Counted from the stretch's first letter, positions 14,577 to 24,889 are shown. The stretch is DNA of 37,384 bases from Chloracidobacterium sp. CP2_5A (GCA_002254845.1 NKPT01000035.1:1-37384), one strand, 5' to 3'. Notes: generated by a model not told the origin, from the sequence alone. Translations and numbers: made by a program.

Positions 14577-15257
14577 CTAAGTGGCTAGCTGAGTCAGCCC
14601 CCTGTAATCCGCGCCGAGTGTCCGTTCCTGAGCTTCTATGGCGGAAAGATAGTCGTAGATGACGAGCCCGCGGCCAGGCTGAACTCGCGCAAGCCGCTCG
14701 GCGCAGAAATGATAGGGAATGCTCTTGCGTTGGCGCGCCCGGCGGAAAAGGGCGACGACCTGGATAGGCACAAAAAAAACCAACTGGCGCGTGGCAAACT
14801 CGACCAAGAAGCCCGAGATCGCCCCGCAGTCCGCCATCCGCTCCAGAAATGTCACTTGGTGCGGGTGCAAGTTGTCGAAGTCGAGCGAGTCCCGCTTCGT
14901 TGTCTTGGCGTCATAGAAAATACCCCTCCCAGTTGGCGCTATGACGCCGCCGTAGTCCGGCTCGCCGCGCGACTCTGGCACAAACGCGCGCGGGTAGCCT
15001 TCCTGTTCGCTAGCAAGGGACTGCCTCAAGCTTGAGGAGGGCATGGTATCTCCCGTTTTCAGATGCGCCAGCGACGGCGAGGGCGGAACGATTAGTCCCT
15101 GACGGCGGATATTTTTGGGCACAACATACTTGCCCGGAATGGCCTTGCGCGTGATGCAAGCGCGTCCGAGCTGCTCATACGCTTCGTTCGTGCGGTTAAT
15201 CGCTTCCTGAAAGCCGCTTCCACGCTCCGCGCCGCGCTGTTGTCGTCCGCGCGTCAT
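14577..15257 (-). CDS. recU: RecU-like Holliday junction resolvase
   Basis: RecU cleaves Holliday junctions during recombination, mainly in Firmicutes. The 226-aa product shows the family pattern. There is an N-terminal RG-GFQEAINRTNEAY segment, a predicted metal site DYGGVI (Asp101) followed by GIFYDAKTTK (Asp116, Lys118), and then HQVTFLERM and FLVEFATRQLVFFVP. Relative to the compact core there is an extra stretch of about 35 residues between the N-terminal helix and the catalytic strand (about 55-98). Firmicute RecU generally has Glu where Asp116 stands here. The gene lies 26 bp after the metallophosphoesterase gene on the same strand. The assignment is by motif and fold pattern only. Confidence 0.72.
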   Translation of the reverse strand: MTRGRQQRGAERGSGFQEAINRTNEAYEQLGRACITRKAIPGKYVVPKNIRRQGLIVPPSPSLAHLKTGDTMPSSSLRQSLASEQEGYPRAFVPESRGEPDYGGVIAPTGRGIFYDAKTTKRDSLDFDNLHPHQVTFLERMADCGAISGFLVEFATRQLVFFVPIQVVALFRRARQRKSIPYHFCAERLARVQPGRGLVIYDYLSAIEAQERTLGADYRGLTQLAT

Positions 15258-15283
15258 AGCTCAGCTTCAGGCGCGCGGCTGCC

Positions 15284-16165
15284 CTATCGTCGGACGAGCC
15301 GCAAAAGCGAAATCTCCGGCGGGCATTGGTAACGAATCGGTAAAAAGATCGTTCCCAGCCCGCGATTGACATAAATCTGAGTTTTTTTCATCTGCGCCCA
15401 GCCGCGGGTGTATTGCTTCCCGTGGCGGTTAAAAGAAATGGGCGCGCCGATGACGGGGAGCTTGACCTGTCCTCCATGCGTGTGGCCTGACAGCACCAAG
15501 TCGCACTCGGCCAGCGACGCTTCCTTGATAATGTTCGGGTTATGGGAGAGCAAAACGCGCGTGTCCCGTCGCCGCGTCCCCTTGAGCGCGGCGACCAGGT
15601 CGTGATTGCGCGTCGTCGTGTCCCCAAGGCCACAAAGGTAAATAAACCGCCCGCCAATGTAAATCGGAATATTAGAGTTGTTTAAGACAGGAATGCCGTT
15701 TCGCTCGAAAGCCTCAGTCACAGCCGAGGCGCCAACCCAGACGTCATGGTTACCCAGGACCGCAAACACGCCGAAGCGCGCGCGCAATCGCCCTAGGCAC
15801 TCGGCGCACGGCTCGACATAGCGCGTCGTATGCGTCACGTAATCGCCGGTCAGGACAACGATATCGGGACGCAGGGCGTTGGTTTCGGCGACGGCTTCCT
15901 CAAGGCGCTCCAGCGATAGGTACGGGCTGTGATGGATATCCGAGAGCTGGGCGATCGTGAAGCCATGAAAGTCATCCGGCAGGCCGTCAATTGCGATGTC
16001 CTGGCGGTCGATCTGAAAGCGGTAGGTTTCCTCAACTTCGAGGTTGGCGCGCTCGATGAAGTCCGCCGTGAATTCGAGCAGGGCGTCGCGCTGCTTGAGG
16101 CTGCGCGGGCGCTTGGCTTTGGGATGACTGAGCCGGTGGCGATTGAGAATCCGAGCGATGGGCAT
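15284..16165 (-). CDS. Calcineurin-like metallophosphoesterase (YkuE/YaeI type)
   Basis: The protein contains the full set of metallophosphoesterase motifs in order: LSDIHH, GDYVTH, GNHD, LLSHNP and SGHTHGGQ, which bind a two-metal centre. The order and the closing VNRGLGTIFLPIRYQCPPEI segment resemble the YkuE/YaeI group, some of which act on UDP-diacylglucosamine or other phosphodiesters. The substrate here is unknown. I list the ATG at 16165 (about 293 aa). A TTG at 16210 with a G-rich stretch upstream would add 15 residues and is a real alternative. It lies between the photolyase-N-like gene and recU on the same strand. Confidence 0.88.
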   Translation of the reverse strand: MPIARILNRHRLSHPKAKRPRSLKQRDALLEFTADFIERANLEVEETYRFQIDRQDIAIDGLPDDFHGFTIAQLSDIHHSPYLSLERLEEAVAETNALRPDIVVLTGDYVTHTTRYVEPCAECLGRLRARFGVFAVLGNHDVWVGASAVTEAFERNGIPVLNNSNIPIYIGGRFIYLCGLGDTTTRNHDLVAALKGTRRRDTRVLLSHNPNIIKEASLAECDLVLSGHTHGGQVKLPVIGAPISFNRHGKQYTRGWAQMKKTQIYVNRGLGTIFLPIRYQCPPEISLLRLVRR

Positions 16166-16225
16166 GGCAAACGGCGGGAGAAAGCGAAACGACCATCGCT
16201 TTCGGTTCAATGAGCGAGCCCCCAG

Positions 16226-16690
16226 CTAGTCGCGAAAGGCGGCGCGCTCGATCTTTTTCCAAAAAGCCATAAATCTTTTGGGGACTGGGCCACTATACGG
16301 CACGAGCTTGGGCTTTGGAAACTGTTGAACCGTCAGCCCGCGCTCCTCAAGCCGGCGGACGAGTTGCCGATACCGCGGCGCGTAGGTTTCCGTGACCGCG
16401 ATGCGCGTCGCGCCGCGCGACCGGCAGAAATCCAGGATCTCTTCCTCGACCTTGCCGCGGCGCAGCTCCTTGTCCGGGTTTGGGATGCGCTCATAGAGGT
16501 CCACAATGCACTCATAGATGAAAAACAGCCGTTTGAACGTCAGACGGTAGCGGCTTGTCAGCAGCGCCTCGTCAAAGACGAAAATGACTGGCGCGGACGG
16601 ATAGGCTTGCAGCGCCGCGTCGCGCGGCGAGAGCGAATCGCCATGCAGCCAGACGCAAACGGCGGAGGCTGTTTCGACAGATTGCGGCAT
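16226..16690 (-). CDS. Stand-alone photolyase N-terminal-domain protein
   Basis: This 154-aa protein resembles only the N-terminal alpha/beta (antenna) domain of DNA photolyases and cryptochromes. It has a first strand AVCVWLHGDSLSPRD, then IFVFDEALL, a helix KRLFFIYECIVDLYE, a GKVEEEILDFCRSRGATRI strand-helix unit and LPKPKLVPY-like ending. The C-terminal FAD-binding helical domain is absent: the gene stops and the metallophosphoesterase gene follows within about 60 bp. It therefore cannot be a repair photolyase by itself. It may bind a pigment or nucleotide. The ATG at 16690 is favoured because upstream codons overlap mnmA. A GTG- or ATT-type start slightly upstream cannot be excluded. Confidence 0.7.
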   Translation of the reverse strand: MPQSVETASAVCVWLHGDSLSPRDAALQAYPSAPVIFVFDEALLTSRYRLTFKRLFFIYECIVDLYERIPNPDKELRRGKVEEEILDFCRSRGATRIAVTETYAPRYRQLVRRLEERGLTVQQFPKPKLVPYSGPVPKRFMAFWKKIERAAFRD

Positions 16691-16793
16691 AGGCGGCGGC
16701 GGTTGGCTGGTGACGTACTGTGTGTCAACCCGGTCGCGGATTGCAATGAAAAATGCCCCGTTTGAAGGATTTTCGATTGAGCGGACAAGCCGT

Positions 16794-17972
16794 CTAGCTC
16801 TGCGCGAGAATCCAACCGCCGCCCAGGACGCGCTCGCCATCGTAAAAGACGACGGCCTGCCCAGGCGTGATAGCTTTCTGCGGCGCGTCAAAGACCACGC
16901 GCGCATTCCCGTCAGGCAACGGATAGACCGTCGCCGGCGCTTCCTCGTGGCGGTAGCGAATGCGGGCTGCGCAGCGCAGCGGCGCGGTCGGCGCTTCTCG
17001 AGCAATCCAGTTGAGGCGGGTCGCCGTCAGCGACTTGCCTGGCAACTCTTCCTCGAAGCCAACGATCACCCGCGCCCGCGCGGCGTCAATGCCGATGACA
17101 TAGAGCGGGCGCCCGTCGCCCGCGTTCACGCCGATGCCGCGCCGCTGCCCGATCGTGTAGCGGTGCGCGCCCGCGTGCTGACCGAGGACGCGCCCGTCCG
17201 TCGTGACAATCTCCCCCGGTTGCGGCAGGTTGCGGCGCAGACCGAGCTGCACTAGCGGCCCCGTGACTGGCGACTGCGGGAGCCCGTCCACTTCGCCGCC
17301 GGCTTCGGCCACATACCGCTCAATGAATCGCGCGTAATCGCCGTCGGGAATGAAGCAGATTTCCTGGCTTTCGGCTTTCTCCGCCGTGGGCAGCCCGTTT
17401 CGGCGGGCAATCGCGCGGGTTTCGGCCTTGGACAGCTCGCCCAGCGGAAACAGAGCGCAGGCGAGCTGCTCCTGCGTCAGCTCAAACAGAAAGTAGGACT
17501 GATCCTTGCGCTGGTCGCGGCCCTTGAGCAGCTCCCAGCGTCCGGTCGCGTCGTTGAACTGCGCGCGGGCGTAGTGACCTGTCGCCACCTTGGTCGCGCC
17601 GACATCGCGGGCAAGCGCTACAAGCGTGTCAAACTTCATCCGGCTGTTGCAGGCGACGCAGGGGCTGGGCGTGCTGCCGTTGAGGTAGCTCACTACAAAC
17701 GGGCGGACGACGCGCGCTTCGAAGTCGTCCTCGAAGTTGAGGACGTAAAATGGAATGCCCAGGAGATTGGCGACGGCCCGCGCGTCGTAGAGATCATCCA
17801 GCGAGCAGCAGCGCGAGGGCAGCGGGTTGCCGTGGGCGTCCACATTGATGCGACGCTGGTTCCAGAGCTGCATGGAAAAGCCGACAATGTCCTGCCCCTG
17901 CTCCGCGAGCAGGGCGGCGACGGCAGAGCTATCCACGCCGCCCGACATGGCGACGGCAATGCGCTCAGTCAT
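16794..17972 (-). CDS. mnmA: tRNA-specific 2-thiouridylase MnmA
   Basis: MnmA installs the 2-thio group on uridine 34 of tRNA-Lys, -Glu and -Gln, using sulfur relayed from a cysteine desulfurase. The 392-aa product has the PP-loop ATP-binding motif SGGVDSS (residues 10-16). The catalytic cysteines lie in CVACN (Cys105 and Cys108 region) and ICFIPDG near residue 210, and ATGHYAR is also present. Length is normal. I chose the ATG at 17972 because GAGG precedes it by about 9 nt. An in-frame ATG at 17993 adds seven residues. It heads a same-strand series mnmA, photolyase-N-like, metallophosphoesterase, recU, response regulator. Confidence 0.96.
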   Translation of the reverse strand: MTERIAVAMSGGVDSSAVAALLAEQGQDIVGFSMQLWNQRRINVDAHGNPLPSRCCSLDDLYDARAVANLLGIPFYVLNFEDDFEARVVRPFVVSYLNGSTPSPCVACNSRMKFDTLVALARDVGATKVATGHYARAQFNDATGRWELLKGRDQRKDQSYFLFELTQEQLACALFPLGELSKAETRAIARRNGLPTAEKAESQEICFIPDGDYARFIERYVAEAGGEVDGLPQSPVTGPLVQLGLRRNLPQPGEIVTTDGRVLGQHAGAHRYTIGQRRGIGVNAGDGRPLYVIGIDAARARVIVGFEEELPGKSLTATRLNWIAREAPTAPLRCAARIRYRHEEAPATVYPLPDGNARVVFDAPQKAITPGQAVVFYDGERVLGGGWILAQS

Positions 17973-18123
17973 CGGTCTGCACCTCGCTTCCATCGTATGC
18001 GCGCCGCGTTGCCAGGAGCGAAGCCGGGGCCTGGGGCGCAGGCGGCGGGCGGTCGGCCACAGCTTATAGCGCGCGGCGCGCGACAGCCAAGCCGCCTCTG
18101 CGTCAGGCTGTGGAAAGTTTGGT

Positions 18124-18163
18124 GGTAGCTCGCGCGGAAGTGCGCTACCCTACGCCCTTTTTT
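18124..18163 (+). promoter_or_regulatory. Hairpin with T-tract upstream of typA
   Basis: GGTAGC (18124-18129) pairs with GCTACC (18144-18149). An inner GCGC/GTGC helix closes a GGAA tetraloop. Six T residues follow at 18158-18163, 8 nt after the stem. It lies 60 to 85 nt ahead of typA in the divergent gap with mnmA, so it could be an attenuator in the typA leader. Confidence 0.35.
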
Positions 18164-18209
18164 GAACGTTTCAGGCCCCACGGGCTTGAAGGCATAAGAG
18201 GTGCGCCCT

Positions 18210-20021
<1,812 letters not shown>

Positions 20022-20088
20022 CGACGGAAAGAGCGCGTCGCCCAGTCGCGGGGCGTGACGCGCCATCGGAGAGCCGCGCTCCCAGCCT

Positions 20089-20778
20089 GTGCTGATTGTC
20101 AACGACTTATCCTACCGGTATCCGGGCGCGGCGGGACGCCCGCCGCTGGTCATTTTCGAGCGCCTGTCCTGGTCAGTGGAGGCGGGCGCGTCCGTGGCGA
20201 TTGTCGGGGCGTCGGGGGTTGGAAAGTCCACGCTGCTGCACGTCCTGGGCGGGCTGGACGCCCCGGCGAACGGCGAAGTGTTGGTTGCCGGCGCGTCGCT
20301 GTGGGCTTTGTCGGCGGCGGCGCGCGCGCGCTTTCGCAACCAGACCATTGGCTTCGTCTTTCAGTTTCACCACCTGCTGCCGGAGTTCACGGCGCTGGAA
20401 AACGTCGCGCTGCCAATGCGCATCGCCGGCGTTGGCGCGGCCGAAAGCCGCCGCCGGGCGGCGAGGCTGCTTGAGCGGGTTGGACTGAGCGACCGCCGGA
20501 GCCACCTGCCGCCGGAGCTTTCCGGCGGCGAAAGTCAGCGGGTCGCGCTAGCGCGGGCCTTGGCCAACGCGCCGCCGTTGCTGCTGGCGGATGAGCCGAC
20601 CGGCAACCTCGACGAGCGAGCGGCGGCCGACGTGCTTGCGCTGCTTCATCAGTTCCAGCGCGAGCAAGGCCTGACGCTGATCCTGGTGACGCACGACCTG
20701 AAGCTGGCGGCGACCTGTGACGCCGTCTGGCGGATGGAGCGGCGGCAGCTCCATCCGGCGCCCGCCGCCGCGCCGTGA
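20089..20778 (+). CDS. ABC transporter ATP-binding protein (LolD/MacB-type)
   Basis: The 229-aa ATPase has Walker A GASGVGKS, Q-loop FVFQFHHLLPEF, signature LSGGESQRVALARAL, Walker B LLLADEPTGNLDE and the H-loop VTHD. The FQFHHLLPEFTALENVALPM stretch is typical of LolD, which drives lipoprotein release from the inner membrane, and of the related MacB and FtsE group. No LolC/E-like permease is adjacent: rsmD follows instead. The exact system is therefore unproven. The start is the GTG at 20089. No ATG lies close by and the ribosome binding site is weak. Confidence 0.88.
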   Translation: MLIVNDLSYRYPGAAGRPPLVIFERLSWSVEAGASVAIVGASGVGKSTLLHVLGGLDAPANGEVLVAGASLWALSAAARARFRNQTIGFVFQFHHLLPEFTALENVALPMRIAGVGAAESRRRAARLLERVGLSDRRSHLPPELSGGESQRVALARALANAPPLLLADEPTGNLDERAAADVLALLHQFQREQGLTLILVTHDLKLAATCDAVWRMERRQLHPAPAAAP

Positions 20779-20875
20779 CGGCGAGCGGGCGCCGGCGATG
20801 CGAGCGCCGCCGGCCTTGGGTTGCCAAGCCGCGCGCGGTCGCATAGCGTCAAAGGCGGTTGACTTGGTATCGCCT

Positions 20876-21427
20876 ATGCGCGTCATCGCTGGCATTCACA
20901 AGGGTAAGCGGCTGCGCAGCGACGAAGGGCTGCAAACGCGGCCGACTTCCGACCGTTTGCGGGAAACGCTCTTCAACATTCTTGCGCCACGCATCAGCGC
21001 CGCGGGCTTTCTCGATCTGTGCGCCGGCTCCGGCGCGGTTGGGATCGAAGCCCTGAGCCGCGGCGCGGCGCAAGCGACGTTCGTCGAGCATTCGCGGCGA
21101 GCGCTCGTGGCGCTCGTGGAAAACTTAGCCCGGTGCGGCATCGGCGATGAAGCTGAACTCGTGCAGCGGGACGCCCTCAGCGCCGTCAAGCAGTTCATCC
21201 AAGCGAAGCGGCGCTTTGACTTCATCTTCTGCGATCCGCCTTACGCTTCGCCGATTTACGCGCCGTTGCTGGAATTATTAGGCGCGCAGCCGCCGCTCAG
21301 CGAAGACGGCTGGCTGATTGTCGAGCATCACGCCAAGCGCCCGGTGGCGGAAACGGTCGGCGAGCTGCGGCGCTTCCGCGCTGTTCAGCAGGGGGAGTCC
21401 ACGCTAAGCTTCTTCAGCTTCCTGTGA
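20876..21427 (+). CDS. rsmD: 16S rRNA (guanine966-N2)-methyltransferase RsmD
   Basis: RsmD methylates G966 of 16S rRNA using S-adenosylmethionine. The 183-aa protein starts MRVIAGIHKGKRL, the usual RsmD N-terminus, and has TRPTSDRLRETLFNIL, the SAM-binding LDLCAGSGAVGIEALSRGA and the catalytic CDPPY. Length is typical. The ATG at 20876 is supported by this N-terminus. Its 3' end overlaps the convergent corC-like gene by 24 bp (21404-21427). Confidence 0.95.
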   Translation: MRVIAGIHKGKRLRSDEGLQTRPTSDRLRETLFNILAPRISAAGFLDLCAGSGAVGIEALSRGAAQATFVEHSRRALVALVENLARCGIGDEAELVQRDALSAVKQFIQAKRRFDFIFCDPPYASPIYAPLLELLGAQPPLSEDGWLIVEHHAKRPVAETVGELRRFRAVQQGESTLSFFSFL

Positions 21428-22687
21428 GGCGGGCGCGGACCGGCGCAGCCGCACGCGCCGAATCGCCCGCCCGTCGCTTTCCAACACCTCGACTTCAAGC
21501 CCCCGGACAATGAAATGCTCGCCCGTGGACGGCACGCGCTCCAGCTCGGAAACAATGAAGCCGTTGACCGTTTGAAAGTCGTCGCCCGACAGCTCGCGCT
21601 CCGTCATAACCTCAATCTTGCGAATTTCCGCGCTGCCCCGGACAAGCCAAGTTCCGTCGGTCTCAAGCAGCGCGTCGCCGTCTTCCGGCGGCTGATCCTC
21701 GTCCTCGATTTCGCCTACGATTTCCTCAAGGATGTCTTCGATGGTGACCAGGCCCGCCACGTCGCCATACTCGTCAATGACCAGCGCGATCTGCATCGCC
21801 GACTTGCGCATGTCTTCCAGCAGGTCGGCGATGCCCTTGCTTTCGGGGACAAAGTAGGCCGGGCGCACAATCTCGCGCACCGGCAGGTGCTCGCGGCCGC
21901 TGAGCAGACAGTCTAGCGCGTCGCGGATGAACACAATCCCCACAATGTCGTCGGAATCCTGCTCGAAGACCGGCAGGCGGGAACGACGCTGGCGCGTCAT
22001 CGTCTCGCCGGCTTCGCGCACGGTGGCCGAGGCGCGTACCGAAACGATGTCCGGGCGCTGGGTCATAATTTCGCGGACGGCTGTATCGCTGAACTCAATC
22101 ACCGATTGAATCAGCTCGCCTTCCTCTTCCTCAATGATGCCGGCCTCCTCGCCGACATCAATCAGCGCCTGAATGCTTTCGCCTTCGGTCGGCGGGAGCG
22201 CTTCGGGGGTGAGGCTGCGCTCCGGCTCGACGCGAAAGCTGGCAATGAGCTGGCGCATGGGGCGAATGACGGGCTGGACAGCGTTAAAATACAGCCGAAA
22301 CCACGGAAGCAGCCGCAGCAGGTAGGCTTCGGGCTGATTTTGCACAAGGATGCGCGGCAAAATCTGCCGCGCCGGAATCACCAGAAACAACGCCGCGCCA
22401 AGCGCCACCGGGAGCGCCAAGGGCGATGAAAAGCGCTGGGCGAGAAAGATGGCGACTGCCGTGATCGCGAGCGTGCCGGTCTGAAGCCCAAGCGACAGGC
22501 TTAGCCAAAACTCCAGCCGGTGGCTGAGCAGGTGACGCAAAAAAGCGCGCTGCGGGGACTCATCCGGCATTTCGGCTGCCAGCGACCGCAGCGTTACTTC
22601 GGAAATCGAGCCGTGGGCGCTTTCAACCAGAGCCAGAAAAAACAACCCGCCAGCGGTCACGAGCGCGAGGGCTAGCGCATATTCCAT
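21404..22687 (-). CDS. HlyC/CorC family transporter (CNNM, CBS-pair protein)
   Basis: The 427-aa protein has a membrane domain with hydrophobic segments at about 2-22, 60-82 and 90-108 (DUF21/CNNM type). Two CBS domains follow at about 205-330, with MTQRPDIVSV and DEYGDVAGLVTIEDILEEIVGEI, and then a C-terminal CorC_HlyC domain (about 345-420) with GDDFQTVNGFI. Family members take part in magnesium or cobalt efflux and resistance. The cytosolic CBS pair probably senses Mg-ATP. It lies 71 bp downstream of ybeY, and ybeY followed by corC is a widely conserved order. Its 3' end overlaps rsmD tail to tail. Confidence 0.9.
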   Translation of the reverse strand: MEYALALALVTAGGLFFLALVESAHGSISEVTLRSLAAEMPDESPQRAFLRHLLSHRLEFWLSLSLGLQTGTLAITAVAIFLAQRFSSPLALPVALGAALFLVIPARQILPRILVQNQPEAYLLRLLPWFRLYFNAVQPVIRPMRQLIASFRVEPERSLTPEALPPTEGESIQALIDVGEEAGIIEEEEGELIQSVIEFSDTAVREIMTQRPDIVSVRASATVREAGETMTRQRRSRLPVFEQDSDDIVGIVFIRDALDCLLSGREHLPVREIVRPAYFVPESKGIADLLEDMRKSAMQIALVIDEYGDVAGLVTIEDILEEIVGEIEDEDQPPEDGDALLETDGTWLVRGSAEIRKIEVMTERELSGDDFQTVNGFIVSELERVPSTGEHFIVRGLEVEVLESDGRAIRRVRLRRSAPASQEAEEA

Positions 22688-22758
22688 AGACCAACGCGCG
22701 TGCTCAAACAGCGACGCGAAAACTCGACAGGCCCAACCGAATCAACCGGCCGGGCGAG

Positions 22759-23271
22759 CTACCACGCAGCCGGCGACGCCAAGAGCTGCCGCCGCAACCG
22801 ACGCTCGAGGCGCGTCATTTGCCCCGCGTCCGTCTCGTGGTCGTAACCACACAAGTGGATGACGCCGTGGATGACGAGTCTTTGGATTTCTTGCGCGAAT
22901 GTCAAGGCATGGCGCTCGGCATAACGCCGGGCGGTTGGCGCGGCGATCACTACCTCGCCCAGCAGCGGCCGCTCGCCATCCAGGCTTGCCGTCATCTGAC
23001 TGAAGAACCAGGCTTCGCGCTGGGCCGGCGCGTGGTCGTAAGGCGACGGGAGCGCCAAATGGGCGAATGACAACACATCGGTCGGCGCATCGATGTTCCG
23101 ATAGGTCAGGTTGAGCCGGCGCATCGGCTCGTCGCCGACAAACGCCACGTTGACGTCAACGGCGGCGGCTAGGCGCGGGCGCAAAACGGCGTCCAGCGTC
23201 GCCTGCGCGAGTTGCGCGACGGCGGCGCGGTCGAGGCGCTCGCGGCGCTGGCGGTTGACGATATAAACCAT
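22759..23271 (-). CDS. ybeY: Endoribonuclease YbeY
   Basis: YbeY is a zinc-dependent RNase involved in 16S rRNA maturation and ribosome quality control. The 170-aa product has the metal site HGVIHLCGYDH (three histidines), preceded by the LNLTYRNIDAPTDVLSF block diagnostic of the family. I chose the ATG at 23271, since the longer frame upstream enters the neighbouring gene's 3' region and has no family similarity. corC-like follows on the same strand. Confidence 0.95.
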   Translation of the reverse strand: MVYIVNRQRRERLDRAAVAQLAQATLDAVLRPRLAAAVDVNVAFVGDEPMRRLNLTYRNIDAPTDVLSFAHLALPSPYDHAPAQREAWFFSQMTASLDGERPLLGEVVIAAPTARRYAERHALTFAQEIQRLVIHGVIHLCGYDHETDAGQMTRLERRLRRQLLASPAAW

Positions 23272-23318
23272 GACCTTGAAGCGGGCGACTGACCTGACGT
23301 CGCTTCGCCTAACCCAGT

Positions 23319-24098
23319 CTAGCGCCCCCGACGATGTCGGGCAAAAAATGACCAAATGACTTCCGTCGCCTGAATGTCCCTGCACTGGTTGCCGACGAGG
23401 CGCGGAGCCTTGGGCGTATTCGCGCCGGGGATTTGGTGTCCGCCGCCCAGGATGGCGTAGAGGATCGCTTCCGGCTCAGGGTCGCGTCCTGCCCACCGGC
23501 GAACCTCAACCCGACACTGATCATTCGGCGCAAGGTCGGGCAGCTGTTCAATGGTCGGCTCGGCCGGCAAGCGGGCGGCCGTCCGCCAGAAATCAACGGT
23601 CGCTTCAGTCGAAAGCGTCGTCCCGTAGGCGCGGCCCAGCGCGCGCACTTCGCCGCCCTGCCAAGGCATCATCGGATCATCGTCGCCGTTCCTGATGCGG
23701 ACGGTCAGCGCCTGAACCGGCGTTTTGTCACGCAAGTTGGTCGGCAAGTTCGCAATTCCGGCGGCAATTGCCGCCAACTTGTCGCCCAGCTCAATCCGCA
23801 GGCGGTAGGTCATCATCCCGCCGTTTGAAAAGCCGACGCCATACATTCGGTCCGGGTCGGCTTTGCCGGCCTTGATAAAGTCGTCCATGATCGCGCCGAT
23901 GGAGCCAACATTGTCCACGCCGGCATTGTCTTTCGGACGGCGAAAAGTTTTTCCGCGCCCATCGTTCCACTGGCCGTCCACGCCCGCCGGATAGACGGTG
24001 ACAAAGCCTTCTCTTTCGCCAAGTCGGGCAAATCCAAAGGATCGCTCCATTTCTTCGCCGCCGCCGGCCGCTCGATTCGGTCGCAGACGATTTAGCAT
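23319..24098 (-). CDS. PHB-depolymerase/LpqC-type esterase, N-terminally truncated
   Basis: The visible product (about 259 aa) matches the middle and end of secreted poly(3-hydroxybutyrate) depolymerase-like esterases. It has FVTVYPAGVDGQWNDGR, the nucleophile elbow GVGFSNGGM, the acid in GDDDPMMPW and the histidine in GGGHQIPG. What is missing is the N-terminal part: the signal peptide and the first strands with the HGGGG oxyanion-hole loop. Only a GGGEEMER remnant precedes the conserved REGF block. No other frame upstream supplies the missing part. It may be a decaying gene or a shortened enzyme. The ATG at 24098 is a nominal start. ATG 24050 is the next in frame. Confidence 0.65.
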   Translation of the reverse strand: MLNRLRPNRAAGGGEEMERSFGFARLGEREGFVTVYPAGVDGQWNDGRGKTFRRPKDNAGVDNVGSIGAIMDDFIKAGKADPDRMYGVGFSNGGMMTYRLRIELGDKLAAIAAGIANLPTNLRDKTPVQALTVRIRNGDDDPMMPWQGGEVRALGRAYGTTLSTEATVDFWRTAARLPAEPTIEQLPDLAPNDQCRVEVRRWAGRDPEPEAILYAILGGGHQIPGANTPKAPRLVGNQCRDIQATEVIWSFFARHRRGR

Positions 24099-24262
24099 AG
24101 CGACTTGCGCCAACTTGCACGATATGGGGTAGCGCCCTGTTGGCGACAAGCTAAGAATGCGTCAGCAAGCCGGAAAAACAGTCGAAAGGGCGGCCGCTCA
24201 GGTCTGGCACGCGAGTTGTCTAGTCAATGGTCAGCATCTTTGGTTATGGAGGGACAAATGCC

Positions 24263-24742
24263 ATGATGACCGCCGCGCGAAATCGAAGCCGCGTTTTGGG
24301 CGCCGCGTTGCTGGGCTTGTTTTTACTGGTCGGCGCGGCGCTGCCAGTCGCCGCGCAGAGCTGGGACCCGTGGGGCGCAAGCGACCCGCGTTTCAACCGA
24401 CGACCGCCCTCGGAGCAGTGGGTGCGCGAGCGCGGACGCGATATTGGATTCCAAATCGGATTTGAAGACGGACGCAACGACCGCCAGCGCGGGTTTCGCT
24501 CAAGCTTCCGAAACGCCACGTATGAAAACGCGATGCAGGGCTTCCAGCGCGAGTGGCGGCATGACGGCAACTACCGGCGCGGCTTCCGCGATGGCTACCG
24601 GGCTGGTTATGAGCAAGGGTACAACGACCTGCGCGGCAGACGGGGGCGCGGACGGGGGCGCGACAATGACTGCCGACCCGACTGGCGCGGCAATCGCGAC
24701 TGGGGCTGGCAGCAGGGGCGCGGCAACGGGCGATTTGATTGA
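24263..24742 (+). CDS. Secreted Gly/Arg/Tyr-rich repeat protein of unknown function
   Basis: The 159-aa product has a basic start, a hydrophobic core LLGLFLLVGAALPVAAQS that looks like a Sec signal peptide cleaved after AAQ, and a mature part rich in Arg, Gly, Asp and aromatic residues. GF/GY-containing elements recur, such as IGFQIGFEDGRND, YRRGFRDGYRAGYEQGYND and a final RGRGRGR patch. Proteins with YxxGYxxG repeats are common hypothetical exported proteins in Acidobacteria. No enzyme motif is seen. GGAGGG at 24248-24253 stands 9 nt before the ATG at 24263. A strong terminator follows. Confidence 0.82.
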   Translation: MMTAARNRSRVLGAALLGLFLLVGAALPVAAQSWDPWGASDPRFNRRPPSEQWVRERGRDIGFQIGFEDGRNDRQRGFRSSFRNATYENAMQGFQREWRHDGNYRRGFRDGYRAGYEQGYNDLRGRRGRGRGRDNDCRPDWRGNRDWGWQQGRGNGRFD

Positions 24743-24769
24743 TGCGCCTCTCTGTGGCGTCTGACCAGC

Positions 24770-24809
24770 GCGGCGGCGAGCTTGCTTAGCTCGCCGCCGC
24801 TTCTGTTTT
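24770..24809 (+). terminator. Intrinsic terminator after the secreted-protein gene
   Basis: A perfect 12-bp stem, GCGGCGGCGAGC (24770-24781) and GCTCGCCGCCGC (24789-24800), with a 7-nt loop, is followed by TTCTGTTTT at 24801-24809. It is the clearest rho-independent terminator in the window and separates the secreted-protein gene from the aminotransferase. Confidence 0.85.
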
Positions 24810-24889
24810 GGCTGGCGGCTCGACAGCCGCCTGGTTTTTGGTCACAATCGCTTCCCGGCACGTTTGAAGCTTATAGCTTGAGGGGCATT

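Noticed and set aside
20089-20778. Firm naming of the ABC ATPase as LolD
   Set aside because: The motifs fit LolD, MacB and FtsE alike, and no LolC/E permease adjoins, so the symbol was left empty.
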